Assembly (NCBI GenBank): GCA_030267565.1 | Contig: BRXU01000009.1 | Span: 2,626,001 to 2,690,000, forward strand | Length of the DNA: 64,000 nt | From: Pleodorina starrii | Lineage: Eukaryota > Chlorophyta > Chlorophyceae > Chlamydomonadales > Volvocaceae | Direction: 5' to 3' | In this document: positions 34,341 to 46,200 of the stretch, in pieces | Numbering within the stretch: the stretch's first letter is position 1 | How the letters are laid out: the number at the start of each line of letters is the position of its first letter | Made by a program: the position numbers and the translations under genes | The notes under the pieces: generated by a model | What the model was told of the DNA's origin: nothing | What the model saw: the letters and a program-made list of their open reading frames with translations, nothing else | Databases searched by the model: none

Positions 34341-36148
34341 GAGGAGGCGTCCAATCTCGGGAGAGCGCAAGGCATACACTGTCCCACACCTGCGTGCTAG
34401 CGCTTGCACGGTCACGGTGGGGCGCACGGCAGCAACACGAGCATTTGGGCCTCGATGAAATCTGCAATTTTTGGTATAAATTATACAAGTGAATTTTGGG
34501 GCTCGTTTTGCTTGTGGTTTTAGTAGATGTGCTGCGACTGAGCAAAGGGAGGCAACCGCTGGCACAGACGCAGCGACCAAGGAGCATCCGTGCTCGTGCT
34601 GCATTCTTAGCATCAGAATTTTTGTAGTTGTTATGCGCTTGGACTTCTGTCATAATCGACAATGTTGCCAGGCATACGGTAGGTGGCCACTGTACGGCAG
34701 GTTTAATGGCGGTCTTTTGTTTTTCCTTAGAATGCAACTTTTCATCACCCACCTGTCATTGAGGCTAAAGTAAACAAACAAACTGCGTACTCCAACAGCG
34801 CCAAAGGTACCAAAATTTGTATATCATTGGAGACAACTCATAGCAGTTCTTGCCTGATCGAAAGCTTGCATACCTTATAATCAAGTACTAGTGTTTTCAA
34901 TAGAATTCACTGGTGTGGAGCGTTACTTGCCTAACAACACTATTGTCGCCGTCTCACCACCAGAATTACCTACGAGCCGACTTCATAAGGAGTTGCCAGT
35001 GCTATTGGTGTCTCCTTCTTGAGGCTTCATATCGCTCATAATCTGGTGAGTGTTGCGCTCCTGGCCAATGCTCGGGGCGCTGTGGGCCTGCGGCGTTCAT
35101 TGTTGATGATGCGCCGGCTGATGCAGGCAATGCAGCCGTTTCCATCTGCTTGCAACGCCCATCATATAGCTTTTTACCCCATTTCGGCTGTGGGGTTGAT
35201 TTCCATGCTTTGCTGCTTGAAAAGAAATAAAGGTGACTAGCTCTACCCCCAAAGTAGCTAGTTCCTAGTTGGTGCGACGCCACGCAGTTGAGGTTGAGGC
35301 GTAACCAACCATACAACGTGTCTATGCTTTGAGGTCCTACCTCAATCCTCACAACCTTAGAAGCAACCTCAGCGTCCACTATCGAAGCCCGCCATCATGT
35401 TCGGCTTGTTGGCCTCTAAGTGAGGCCGGAAGCGTGCCGAATGGCATTTGAATGCGCCTTCAGAAGCAGCAGACGTTGTTCCTGTACCCACTATCAAAAT
35501 CACCCGTTACCAACATCGGCCCTCGCGCCAGGCGAGGCCCACGTGTTTTCAAATACAGCTGGAGGCCATTTGCTGGTTGTGCGCATTGCACACGCCATGC
35601 AGGCTTTCCTTTGGTAGTATGCTTCTCGTCTCTGACTTCTGTAATGGCAGGCAACATTGTTGCCCTGCAAGTGGGTCAACCGCGGCACACTGCTGTGTGC
35701 CTTCTGGCTTGTCTGGGCCGTATGGGTTGTTGCACCCGTATCTACCCGTGTCACCGTTGTGGATCGGGAACCCGCCTCGCCGGTACCCTCACCTAAGCCC
35801 CTAGAAATCACGCATCGCCCAAATTGCAACTATCCACGACCCCGCCCGCCCAGGCCGCCCAAACTTCGAAAGCCTCTCCCTCTCCCGCCCCAGATCCCCG
35901 CCCACGCTCCTCCACAAACCGCACCCTGCCCTCGCTCAAATCCAAAGGCTCGTGAAACTGAGCCGATTACGTGATCACGTGATCCAACCGATGTCGCCTT
36001 GGTCCACGCCTCTTTGACAGCCTCATTGCCCTCCCCTGCCCTCCGCCCCGTGGCGCTCCGAAACCCACAGCCAGCCTCTTTCTCAGCCCAGCACAGCCCA
36101 GCCCAGCCGAGACCAGCCACACCTTCGCCACCACCTCAATTTGAAACC
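34341..36148. other. Intergenic stretch upstream of family member A
   Basis: 1.8 kb with no spliced gene that I can support. A plus-strand frame at 35448-35804 lacks convincing start or splice context. The last ~300 bp are pyrimidine-rich and probably hold the promoter and 5' UTR of the next gene. A short GGCAACATTGTTGCC palindrome occurs at about 35649-35663. Confidence 0.4.
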
Positions 36149-39100
36149 ATGAACGAGGTCGACTTCCGCCCCGCCACGGCGGGCATGGAGGACACGGCCC
36201 TGTGGGATGTGCGGCGCATGGCGCTGCTGGCGGCACGCCGCGACGACGCCACGCCCGTGCGTTACTTCGAGGACGCCGTCACTGAGGCCATGCGCTCGCT
36301 GCACCGCCTCTCCCAGGTCAGTTGGCCAGAGATCAGCTCGCCAGTAACTGTAACGGTAACGGTAACGGTACACTTCACTGCGGCTCGCCTCTCCTCTCCT
36401 CTTTCCTACCTGCCTCATCGTGCCCTCCCTGACCCGACCCCCGGCCCCCGACCTCCCCCCAAGCCCTCATCCCACCATTGCCGCTTCCCCCCCCCCCAAA
36501 ACCCGTCCCCCGAACCCTTCACACCGCCTCCAACCAACCCTCCAACCAACCCTCCAACTAACCCTCCAACCAACCCCCCAGGAGTCCTTGTGGGACGAGC
36601 TCCAAAAGCACGAGCTGGGGAAGCGCACCCTCCGCGCCCTCGCCGCCGAGTACAAGCCCGCGCGCATGGTGGCTTTTGAGCCCGATGACCTGCGCCGCGC
36701 GTCGGTGCGCTTCTGGGAGGCGCTACGGACGGAGGACGAGCCACTGCGCGACGCCCTGGCGGCCTATGACTATGAGGCGGCGTGCGGGCTGCTGTCCAAG
36801 CTGAGTGGCACCCTGGATCGTGAAGTGGTGCAGCGGCTGGTTTACATCAACTGCCCGCGGCAGAACGTGGTGGAGGAGGTGGTGGGCACCATCCAGCGCT
36901 GCAGTACCAACGAACTCAAGGTGGGATTCGGGGGGGAGGGTGGCGGTGGTGGTGTAAGGCTGGGAGTGGTTGGTGGTTGGTTGTTGGGGTGGCGGTTGGT
37001 GGTGGTGTGCCCCTGGCAATGATAGTGGTGGTAGTGGCGGTGCTGCTGCTACGGTCATGTGTATCATCCACGTGTCGTGCCGTGTCGTGTCGCGGCGGAA
37101 GACAGAGGAGTTGTGTATATGCGTTTGGGGTTTAAATTCGGTGTCTGATATATCCAATGTCCGAGCCCCTGCGCCCCCCCTCCCAACCCCTCCCTCCCTG
37201 TCCCTCCCTCCCTCCTATTGGTCCCCCGCCGGCGTTGTGCCGAATGCACAGATGCTTGCCAGCCGGCTATTCGACAAGCTGGACAAGACGGGCGGCCTGA
37301 GCGCCGAGAACAGGGAGTTTGCCAAGAAGCTGCCGTACTGCAGGACCAAGGAGGAACTCCGCTGGGCGGTGCGGGACCTGCTGCAGATGTTTAAGCGTAA
37401 ACCGGTGAGCGTTGACGGGGGACTGGTGTTCGGGGTGGTGGTGGTGGTGGTGGTGCTGCCACACCTGTTCTACACCCGTGCCACACACACATCCCTCTCC
37501 CGGCCCCCCCGCAGCCACCCGACGAGGCCAACCCCTTGTCCCACATCATCGGCCCCTCGGTGGCCACGGTTACGGTGTCGTACAAGGGCCAGAACCGCCA
37601 CGTGGCCGCTGTCGTACGCATCGAGCGACTGGACGACATCGAGCCGGAGGAGCCCAAGGTATGGGTCGTACCGCGTCAATGTCGTACCAGGCGGTTGGGT
37701 TGCATTGGCGCGCCGGGAGCGAGACGTGGCACGCGAGGCATTGCCCGGGAAGCTTTCTCGAACCTCTCTCGCGGGGCCTGAGCTGAGCTGTGCTGTGCTG
37801 TGCTGTGCTGAGGAATTCCCCGCATCTGACTCGTAACTCTTAACCTCGAACTCTCATGGCGGTGGGCGGGGTCCTTGACGAAGGTATCTATCCCTGTTAC
37901 TGTCCCTGCGACTTTTTACTCCCTCTGTTGCCTCTGCTGTCACCTGGTGCATGCCCTTCCCGTGGGCGGGGCTGTTTCGAGCAGGGAAGGCCTTACCTGC
38001 CTAAATGACACCCTAAAACCCTTGAACCATCCCAAGACTTGATGGTCTAGGCTTAACCGGTTTTAGGGTTTGGGGATTGTGGCGTCAAGAGCGAAAAGCG
38101 CGTTGCTTCTGGTGGCCTGCCATGCACGCAGGTGGAGCCGGTTCCGGAGCCGGAGCCGGAGGTGTTTCCGGAGCCGGTGCCGAGCAGCCCGACCGGCAGC
38201 ATCGCGAACAGCGTGGTGACCGTCAACTCGGACCGGACTGTCCCGCCCTCCACCACCAACAACAGCCCGGCCAAGGGCGGCACCGAACGAGAGGCACGTG
38301 CAGCACCGCCGCCGCGTCGTCATCCTGTCGTGTTTTACCGAACACCGCATTCCGCTATCGTGTGAACCGCTTCCACCGCACCCCGCATTTCCCATTTGCT
38401 CGTTTCCAGCCTCTCTTGTTACCATCTCGTCGCTGCAACTGTCGCTGCCGCGTTCATTGCTGTCCTTTCACTTGTGTGCTGTTTATCCTTCATTTACTAT
38501 GTTGGGAGATTAGATCCACCGCGCGACGCCGACACTGTACTGTACGGCACTGTGCTGTACACCATTCGTACATTCTGCGACCACAGATCCTGGCGCTCCC
38601 AGGCAGTGCGCCCGCGAGCGTCCCCGCCAGCAAGCCCCCCAGCGTGCGCGGTGCCCCCAGCGCCAAGCCAACGCCGCCGGGATCCGTACTCGGCGCCTCC
38701 TCCGCCACCCCCGCCTCCGCCACCACCCCCAGCGCCAAGCCCAGTCCCCCCGCCTCCGTCTTGGCTGCAACCGGCACCGTGGCGCCGCTGCCGCCGCTCG
38801 CGCCCAGTCCCAAGCTCCCGCCCGTATCGGTGACGGGCGTCTCGACCCCCGTCAGCGGCGGCGGCGGCGGCGGCGTCAGCCCCAAGCCCGCGCTGTCTCC
38901 GAAGGCGACGCCGCCGGGCTCAGTGCTGGGCGGCGGCGCCAGCGTCAGAGGCGGCGCCGCCGCCAGTGAGCCCTTCAGCGTCCGAGGCTCACACACCACG
39001 CCCAAGGCGTCGCCGCCTGCGTCGGTGGTGGGGCCCGCCGCCGCCGCCGCGGCGGCGGCCAGCGAGATTAGCAGCGTGCGCGGCGCGACCCACACGTCTA

Positions 39101-40928
39101 GGAGCACGCCGCCGGCGTCGGCGCTGGCGGGCGTCAGTGGCCGCGCCGGCAGCGACGGGGGGAGCTCCATGACGGGCCACACTCGCAGGACGACGCCGTC
39201 GGGGTCCACACTCGGCGCTGTCGCCGGCGCTGTGGTGGAAGCTGTGATGGGCCCCGGCAGCGACGTCGGCAGCAGCAGCAGCAGCAGCGGCGGCGGCGGC
39301 GGCAAGACGACTGGCCTGGCGCTTAGGTCAACGCCGTCGGGGTCTGGCTACGGCGGCGCTGCCGCTGCCGCTGCGTTGAGCAGCGAGGTGGGCAGCACGA
39401 GGAGTGGCGTCACGCAGAAGTCGACGCCGCCCAGACCCGTCTTTGGCGCCGCCAACGCCGCCGCCACGGGGCCGGGCAGTGAGGTGGGCAGTACCAGGAG
39501 CGGCCCGACCCATAAGACGACGCCGGCGGCGTCGGTTGTCGGTGGCGGCGCAGCCGCCGCCAGCCCGGGCGGCTATCGGAGCTCCGGGACGACTCCGGCG
39601 GGGTCAGTGGTCGGCGGCGGGTACGGCGCGGCGGAGGTTGTCGCTGGCCCAGGCAGCGAGGTGGGCAGCACGAGGAGCGGCCCGACGCATAAGACGACGC
39701 CGGCGGGATCGGTGTACGGCGCGGTGGCGGCGCCGCGGGGCAGCGTGCCGGCGTCGGTGGCGGGCAGCGCCGTCGGCGGCGGTGCCAGGAGCAGCGGCCC
39801 TGCGAGTGTCAAGAGCATGACGAGTCGCGGCTCCTCGGGGGAGTCTGGTCAGAATGGTCGGAGCGGGCCGGGTTCCGGGGTGAGTGTGGGGTGCCGGTGC
39901 TGCTGTGTTGGGTGACCCATGGGTCACGAGACACACGTTGGTGTGTCCCGTGCCATCCACTCGATATATATCTATATAGATACATATGTATCTGTATCTA
40001 TATATATATAAACATATATGTATATGTATATATTGTTCGATATTGCCCTATGCCGCCCACTCGATATCCCGGTGGCCCGCTCTGGAGGTGAGGAGGGGCG
40101 CAAGGCTCTCCTCCCGCAAGCCGGGGAGGAGCCGGGGTTCGTTGTCTCACCTGCCCCACCCCCGCACATTGGCCCCTGCAGGCCAACTCCAGCAGTCAGC
40201 CCGGGTACTGCAGCATCTCCTTTGACCAGACGGGCCTGCCGGTGCCCAGCCCCAAGCCGCTGTACTTGACACCGCAACTGGAGGTGAGAGTGGGGAGAGA
40301 GGCAGGCTGGGGGACAGGTGACCCGCGGGTCGTGCTGGGACGGGCGCACCGGCGTCCCTCGGTGTGAATCACGCATCCTACATCCCACATGGGGCGGGGG
40401 GAAGAGGGGTTCGAGGTTTGGGATCCTCTCTGAGTGGGGTGGGGCGTGGGGGTTGTCCTGACGGCGGGGGTGGGAGTCCGCTGTCCTCGCGCCCCAAAGA
40501 ACAAAGGCTGGAACTGGGGCTTCGAGCCACGGTAACGAACGGACATCATTGTATGGCTGATTGCGCTTTTGCGCAGTGCTTTGGCATTGCGCAGTGCTTT
40601 GGCATTGCGCAAGGCAGGCCTCTCCATCTCACGCCCTGTGCTGTGTGCTGTGTGCGGCTGCCGTGCGTTGCACGCCGTGCTGCCTCCCCCTCCCCCTCCC
40701 CCTCCCCCGGCGGACCGACAGGAGGACCAACAAGCCGACGACGAGCGCGGCTCGGAGCGGAGCCCCTCCCCGAGCGGCTCGTCCGGCTCGTCCCAACGGT
40801 CAGCGCGCCTGCCGTCCCGCCAACCGTCGCGGCCCGCCTCGGTCGCCGCCAGCCACAAGTCTCTGCCCGCTGCGGAGCTTACGCCGCGGGCAGCCTCCGT
40901 ACTCAGCAACCGCAGCCGAGGGTTTTAA
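36149..40928 (+). CDS. Unrecognised helical protein with Ser/Pro/Gly repeat tail (family member A)
   Basis: Eight exons (36149-36316, 36582-36920, 37252-37404, 37515-37658, 38132-38293, 38587-39879, 40182-40283, 40722-40928), about 857 residues. I do not recognise the family. Residues 1-270 are helical: ARRDDATPVRYFEDAVTEAM, RFWEALRTEDEPLRDALAAY, LVYINCPRQNVVEEVV and RLFDKLDKTGGLSAENREFA. The same blocks recur in member B (54322-55773), so these are paralogues. A small beta-like segment follows (SVATVTVSYKGQNRHVAAVV), then an acidic Pro-Glu linker. Exon 6 encodes ~430 residues of degenerate repeats built on GSEVGSTRSG, THKTTPAGSV and SVRG-like units, almost certainly disordered and perhaps phosphorylated. 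The C-terminus is Ser/Arg-rich. There is no signal peptide or membrane segment. The exon 5 donor is uncertain: a GC donor after GAG at 38293 keeps phase, but a GT donor near 38213 would also work. Confidence 0.68.
38587..39879 (+). repeat. Degenerate Ser/Pro/Gly protein repeats in exon 6 of member A
   Basis: At the protein level, units of roughly 25-40 residues recur around TTPAGSV, TPPGSVLG and GSEVGSTRSG. At the DNA level the repeats are degenerate, so the pattern is kept at protein level or is an old expansion. All three forward frames are long and open because of the GC-rich composition; only one joins the flanking exons. Confidence 0.8.
39961..40034. repeat. AT-rich dinucleotide island in an intron of member A
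   Basis: About 75 bp of TA/TC-type sequence in an otherwise GC-rich intron, containing the perfect 16-bp palindrome AGATACATATGTATCT. It lies about 40 bases downstream of a GACCCATGGGTC palindrome. Confidence 0.85.
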
Positions 40929-43243
40929 GCGGGCTAGGCGCCCGGACGAGGCGCCCGGACGACTCCCTTGATGTGGGCACGGCCCACAACTACACTCTTG
41001 CAGGAAGGGGCGTTTGGGGGCAGTTTCAGCGATTCGCATAAGTTAGTGCAAGTTTGGTTTGAGAGCGGGGGCTTCCGTAAAATCCGGCGGGGATCATGGA
41101 CGGTTGACTGTCATGGACGTTTGATTGTTGATCTGAGGTGCGGTGGCGGGTTGATGCTCCCGAGGTACGGGTAACGGAATCTGACTTCTGGACAGTCCGC
41201 GATCACCGACAGTCACATACATACATACACATACGCACACACACGCAGAAATGAAAAGAAGCAATCAAGAGGCACGTGCGCAGCCGACGGCTTGATGTTT
41301 GGCGCGTTTGGCGCATTTTGCGCGCCTGGCACCTCTTGTTTGTTTTGGCTTTTGGGGGGAGCTGCGAGCCGTTGCCCTACAAGAAGATGGTATATGGACG
41401 TCACGGGAGTTTAAGCTTAAATCCGGATTTTTCCAAGCGAACCGGATCAACACCGGCAGCGACGTCGCGCATAATGCTCAACAGAGTGTGTATTCCAATC
41501 TTGAAATACAAATCTGTTGAGTTTATGCGCGTCTTCGGCTGCAGGTGTTGCTGTACGGTTCGCTTGGAAAGATCTGGATCCGCGTGCTTTGCGCGGCGTG
41601 GCGATGTCGCTTAGCGTGCGGGTGGGCACTGACGCACGACGCTATTGCAGGTTTGTGGAGTCTCGTTGGTCGTTGACCCAAGGTTGACTTTACACGTCCC
41701 GAGAAGAGACGTTGCCTCGGGCACATGGACCTCCTGCTGGCGCTAGCCATGGCTACTTTAGTCGTTGCGCGGGGCTGGGCGCTGGGGCAGCTGGAGCAGT
41801 TGACCTTTGTGGGATACCCAAGCTGCGGTCACAAGTTGCGTGCGTGTGTGTGTGGGGGGGGGGGTGAGTACATGCGTCATGCAGGGGTGGGTTTATTAGT
41901 TGATATTGCTACCTGAGTCGGTGCGGTAGCTTTCCCGTTGACTGATAACTGCGGTGTCCATCGTGCTGTGCTGCCGTGGTCCAGCGAGCACGGCCTATCC
42001 AGTAACTTGCGGGCCCTTCAGGGAAACTTAGGGTACCGGTAGCCGGGTTGTCAGGTGGGGAGAGAGGCGCACCGCAACTGTGACCCTTCGAGGGCATGGC
42101 TGTTTTTTGTGATTCTTACAGTGGGCTCCAAAGAGGCTCCAGATCTTAGTCATGATCGTCGAATTCCCCAGCGTGCATGTGCCAGCGCGGCAGGAGGGGC
42201 CGCCAGCCGCGCTGGGCAGCGCGCGCGCCTGTATGCATTACGGCAGTGATTGCCTGCACCCAAGTTGCACAAGCTGAGAGGACTTTGATGCGCTGGTTAC
42301 TTGAATTTTGGCTTTCCTTTATTCCGGGCTTTGGTAGCGCTGAGTCGGCCATCTAGCTCGCGTTCGCTGCTGTCCGTCCGCTCTGTCTATAACAGACGGG
42401 TTGCGGACGTCCACGTGTGTGGACTATCAGTAGCTTGTGGTTTGCTGACTGGCTTGTTGGGAAGGGCTGTTGCCGGGTGCCACCGCGCTCCCTGCCTCGC
42501 CCGATCGTGGCGGCAGCAGCCCACAGCATAGCGCGAGTCAAACAACAGCACCAGTGCTGGTGATGGGATTGTTTGTGAACAGTACGACTGTAATGTGCAT
42601 CAAGGATGCAGAGTCCGAAGGGGGGGCAGAAGGCTGGAGGGGGAGATAAATGGCACAAAGCCCGGATGTGTGTGTGTACTTTGTAGGTGGGTCAAGTGGT
42701 GTGTGGGCCTCTTGAAGTAAGGTAGGGTCCCGTACGGGTCAGGAGAGCAGCAGGTGCGGAGGCAGGGTCGAGGGAAATGGTGTGTTCTTAGTGATATAAT
42801 TAATATGGTCGACCCGAGCAGGCAGCGCAGGTTGTGCCGTGACGCCGCTTGTAAACTGTGTGTCGTAATCCTTCGTCCACTTTAGGACACACGCCGCTAC
42901 ATGGGTGCCTTCGCAGGGTCATCAATATTCAAAGCGATGGCCTGATTGTGACAGAAGCCATAGAAACGCCACAAGCCTTTGTCGCGCCATCGCTTGGTAC
43001 GGAAAGGGTCGTTGGTTATCGACGGCCGGTTCCCGTTTGCGTCAGGGAGAAACCCACCTGGAGATCACTGACGCAAGCTGCCTCAGACGCCATGCTCTCT
43101 GTGTTTAGTTGTTGTTGATTTGCTCAGTATTGCCAATTTATAAGCACAGCCACTGCACACGGTGCGACTCAGACGGATCATAAAAAATCTTAAATTTGTG
43201 ACAGATGCATCGCACAATAATATGAGATAGCAACTTCAAAGGC
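40929..43243. other. Intergenic stretch between member A and the exostosin gene
   Basis: 2.3 kb. It holds one short frame with a signal-peptide-like start (41725-41916), a 14-bp inverted repeat (41430-41443 / 41557-41570) and TGTAA motifs near 42589 and 42851. I cannot build a spliced gene from it. The right end should contain the exostosin promoter. Confidence 0.4.
41725..41916 (+). CDS. Short frame with signal-peptide-like N-terminus, doubtful
   Basis: The frame starts with ATG and reads MDLLLALAMATLVVARGWAL, a textbook signal peptide with a plausible cleavage after WALG. It then continues LEQLTFVGYPSCGHKL before running into low-complexity Cys/Gly sequence with a GTGCGT donor-like site near 41838. 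It could be the first exon of a secreted protein whose other exons I cannot find, an alternative first exon of the exostosin gene, or chance. Confidence 0.2.
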   Translation: MDLLLALAMATLVVARGWALGQLEQLTFVGYPSCGHKLRACVCGGGGEYMRHAGVGLLVDIAT

Positions 43244-46200
43244 ATGGTCTCCCCAAGCGTTTTGGTTACATTTCGTGTAGCTGTCCTGCTGGTCTGCGTG
43301 CAGCGACTAACCAGCCAGTTTGCTGGTATCGGAGGCCTTCGAGGTTTATTGAACGAGTGGGAACTGCCTACAAAAGTACATTATGACCTGCCACCCAAGA
43401 AATACCTTCAGGCGACGACAGGTGTGGCCATGCGGAAGCCCGCCGCACATTATGGCGCGACTTCTGGCGTCCGACACAAATCCGTGCTGTTCAGGCTCTA
43501 CAGCACACACAACTAAATCCCGGTCCGAGCATCAAGAGAACAGCTTAGACTCAGGTACGACTTCCGTTAGCCCTTTTCAAACCGAATCCATGGCGCGGAC
43601 GCAGGGCGTCCGCTTATCACGCGGCCACCACCAGCGCATTTTCACAAACCCCACTACCGAGGAATGCCCCCCCTGCCTTCCTTCTCTTCCGTCATGCCAC
43701 CAGCTGTACGGCGGCGTTGCCGGCTCGTACGCGGCACCTGGTGCGGCGACTTCCTCCGTCAGGAGGCGGTGCCCACACGTGCCGTACCCCGGGGCGACAA
43801 GGACTGCCCCAACGGCTGCTCCGGATGGGGCAACTGCAACCACGACACGGGCCTCTGCGACTGTCCTGCAGGTTGGGGAGAAGGGGGGTTGGGTGGGATT
43901 TGGGGGGCCGGATCAGGGGGTCCAGCCGCAAGGAGGTGTGGTGCCTGTGATTCGCAGCTCTACGGGGGTCACGGTCCCTGTGTCTTTCCGCTGTCGCTGC
44001 ACCCCCCCCCCGCGGTCGCTGCCCCCCCGTTGCAGCCAACTAACGGGGGTTTGTGTTTCTTGACCCCCCACCCGCGCTGCCGCTGCTGCTGCCGCTGCTG
44101 CGGCTCCGAAACCACTCGCAGGCCGCGGCGGGCCGGATTGCGGCCAGGAGGTCAAGCGGCCCTGCGCCAGCGGACACCGGGACAAACGATTTCCCAACAA
44201 CACGCAGCCTGTGGTGCGTGGAGTGTTTCGTCGGGGGAAGAGTACGACATTAGTTTGTAATTAGTAAGGGCCGTAACAGCGCGCGGGCGCTGCACGCTGT
44301 ACGTCGTGTGCTTTCCTGTGTGTGAGGTCACCCCAACACCCCACCCCCCGTTGGCCCCCCGTTGGTAATCCTCAGGTAATATCCCGGGTAACTGCGTTGC
44401 GTTCCCTCGCCCCGGGCCGTTCTTATTATCCCCCGTTGCCACTTTTGCTGCTGCTGCTGCTGTCCAGCCCTGCCTGTTCCCCCTCTTCCTCCGAAACCAC
44501 CCCTGTCGCACAGAGCTCCATAGGGCCCGACAAATTGGATCTCAACGTCACAGCTGAAGGGTGGACCGCTTCGCGCTGCTTCGGTGGGATACTGCGCCGT
44601 ACTGCGCCGTACTGCGGGATATCCAGGGGGTTGCTTCGTTCTAGAATGTTGTTGGAGGGCCCGCTTGGGGGCGAGGGGGAGGGGGCGTGAAAAGATGCGA
44701 GCCGGAGCGAAAGCGGGAACCAGCGGAGGAAAAGGCTCCAGTACGTTGTACCTAGTTTAACGAGTCGCGGCTCCAGCGCCGCACGGGGGGGTTGGAGCCT
44801 TTTCCACCGCGTCCAGGCCCCGGCTGCCTTTTGCAAGTCCCGCTTTGCTTGTGGCAGCCCAGCCTCTTTCGCCCTCCTCCCCCCCCCTCGCTGCACTCGC
44901 CCTCCCCTCCACGTTCCTCCTCTCTGCGGTACCGGTATCTACTCTGTCTCCCTTGTTTACCCCCTCGCCTCCCCTCCCTGCCCCTCCCCTCCCCTGCCCC
45001 GCCCCTCCCCCGCCCCGCCCCTCCGCCGCCCCGCCCCTCCCCTCACCCCTCCCCTCCCCTCGCCCCTCCCCTCGCTTCCCCAGGCTACTGTTACGACGAC
45101 CTGGCCGCGTGTTTCTGCGGCGAGGGCGCCTTCCGCCACATCCCCGCACCCGCCGGCTCCCCTCCCTGGACCCCGCCGCTGCAGTGGGGCAGGCCGCTGT
45201 CGGACGGCTGCCAACCGAATAAGGTGCTGTGCGGGGGTTAGAAGGCAGTTAAGAAGGCAGTATTAGAACCGCTTTGACCCCAAGGGGACCCTAGGGGGTT
45301 GGTTGGCGGCTGGGTCTGGCTGAGACTCGGGTTTCGGGTGCGGCTGGGTGGGTGGGTGGGTGGGTGGGTGGGTGGGTGGGTGGGTGGGAGGTGTGGAGAC
45401 TGAGGAGTTGGTTGCGGCTGGGGCGGGTGGGGGTGGGCAGGCGCGGCCGTATGTGGCGTTTCGTTTCGGGCTGTGGTTGACGGTCAGCGCCTGCACCGTT
45501 GGCGGTTTGGTTGAGGGTCCCGTCGTCATTGTTGTCGTCGTTGGGTGGGGCGGGGGACATTTGTGGCTGCGGCTGCTGCTGCCGCAGGACGCCGTGGGCA
45601 ACCCGTCCTTCTGCCACGGCAGCGGTACGACGTACGACGAGATCTACGGTCCGGAGGGCTGGTGCAATAAGAAGGACTCGGGAAAACAGTGAGAGGGACG
45701 GGGCTGCGGAGGGAGGGGAGGGGTTTGGTGACCGGTGTGTTGGCCCCAACGCAACGCACCGACCAGGCCAGCCAACGACCAAGCTTTGGCGGGTGCGCGG
45801 TGGTGCAGAGGTCATCCAAGATGCGTCCCGTAGTGGACTGGACGGACAGCTCGCCCCGCTGAGGATGAAGCCCGCCCCTCCACCCCGGAAGGGAAAGGAT
45901 TCTTCTGATACGGCACCGTTCACGGGCTCCGGCCTACCGGTATACGTGGATGACCCGCCCCTCCGCCCCGGGCTGCCCTGGTTTGGCTGGGTGCGGCCAA
46001 TGGCGAGTGCGTGGATACACCACCCAATCGTGGATGGATACCCCCAACCCCAACCCCAACCCCCCCTCCAGGTGTGGTTGCCTGATGGAGATCGCTGAGC
46101 CATGTGACTTCAGTCAGCCCATGGAGACCTCCTGCGTCAACCAGTGCGGGGGACACGGGGAGTGCTTCTTCGGGTTCTGCAGGTTCGGGCGGGGGGGTGG

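Noticed and set aside
35448..35804. Cys-rich plus-strand frames around 35450-35800
   Set aside because: Overlapping open frames in several phases with no recognisable motif or signal; treated as chance.
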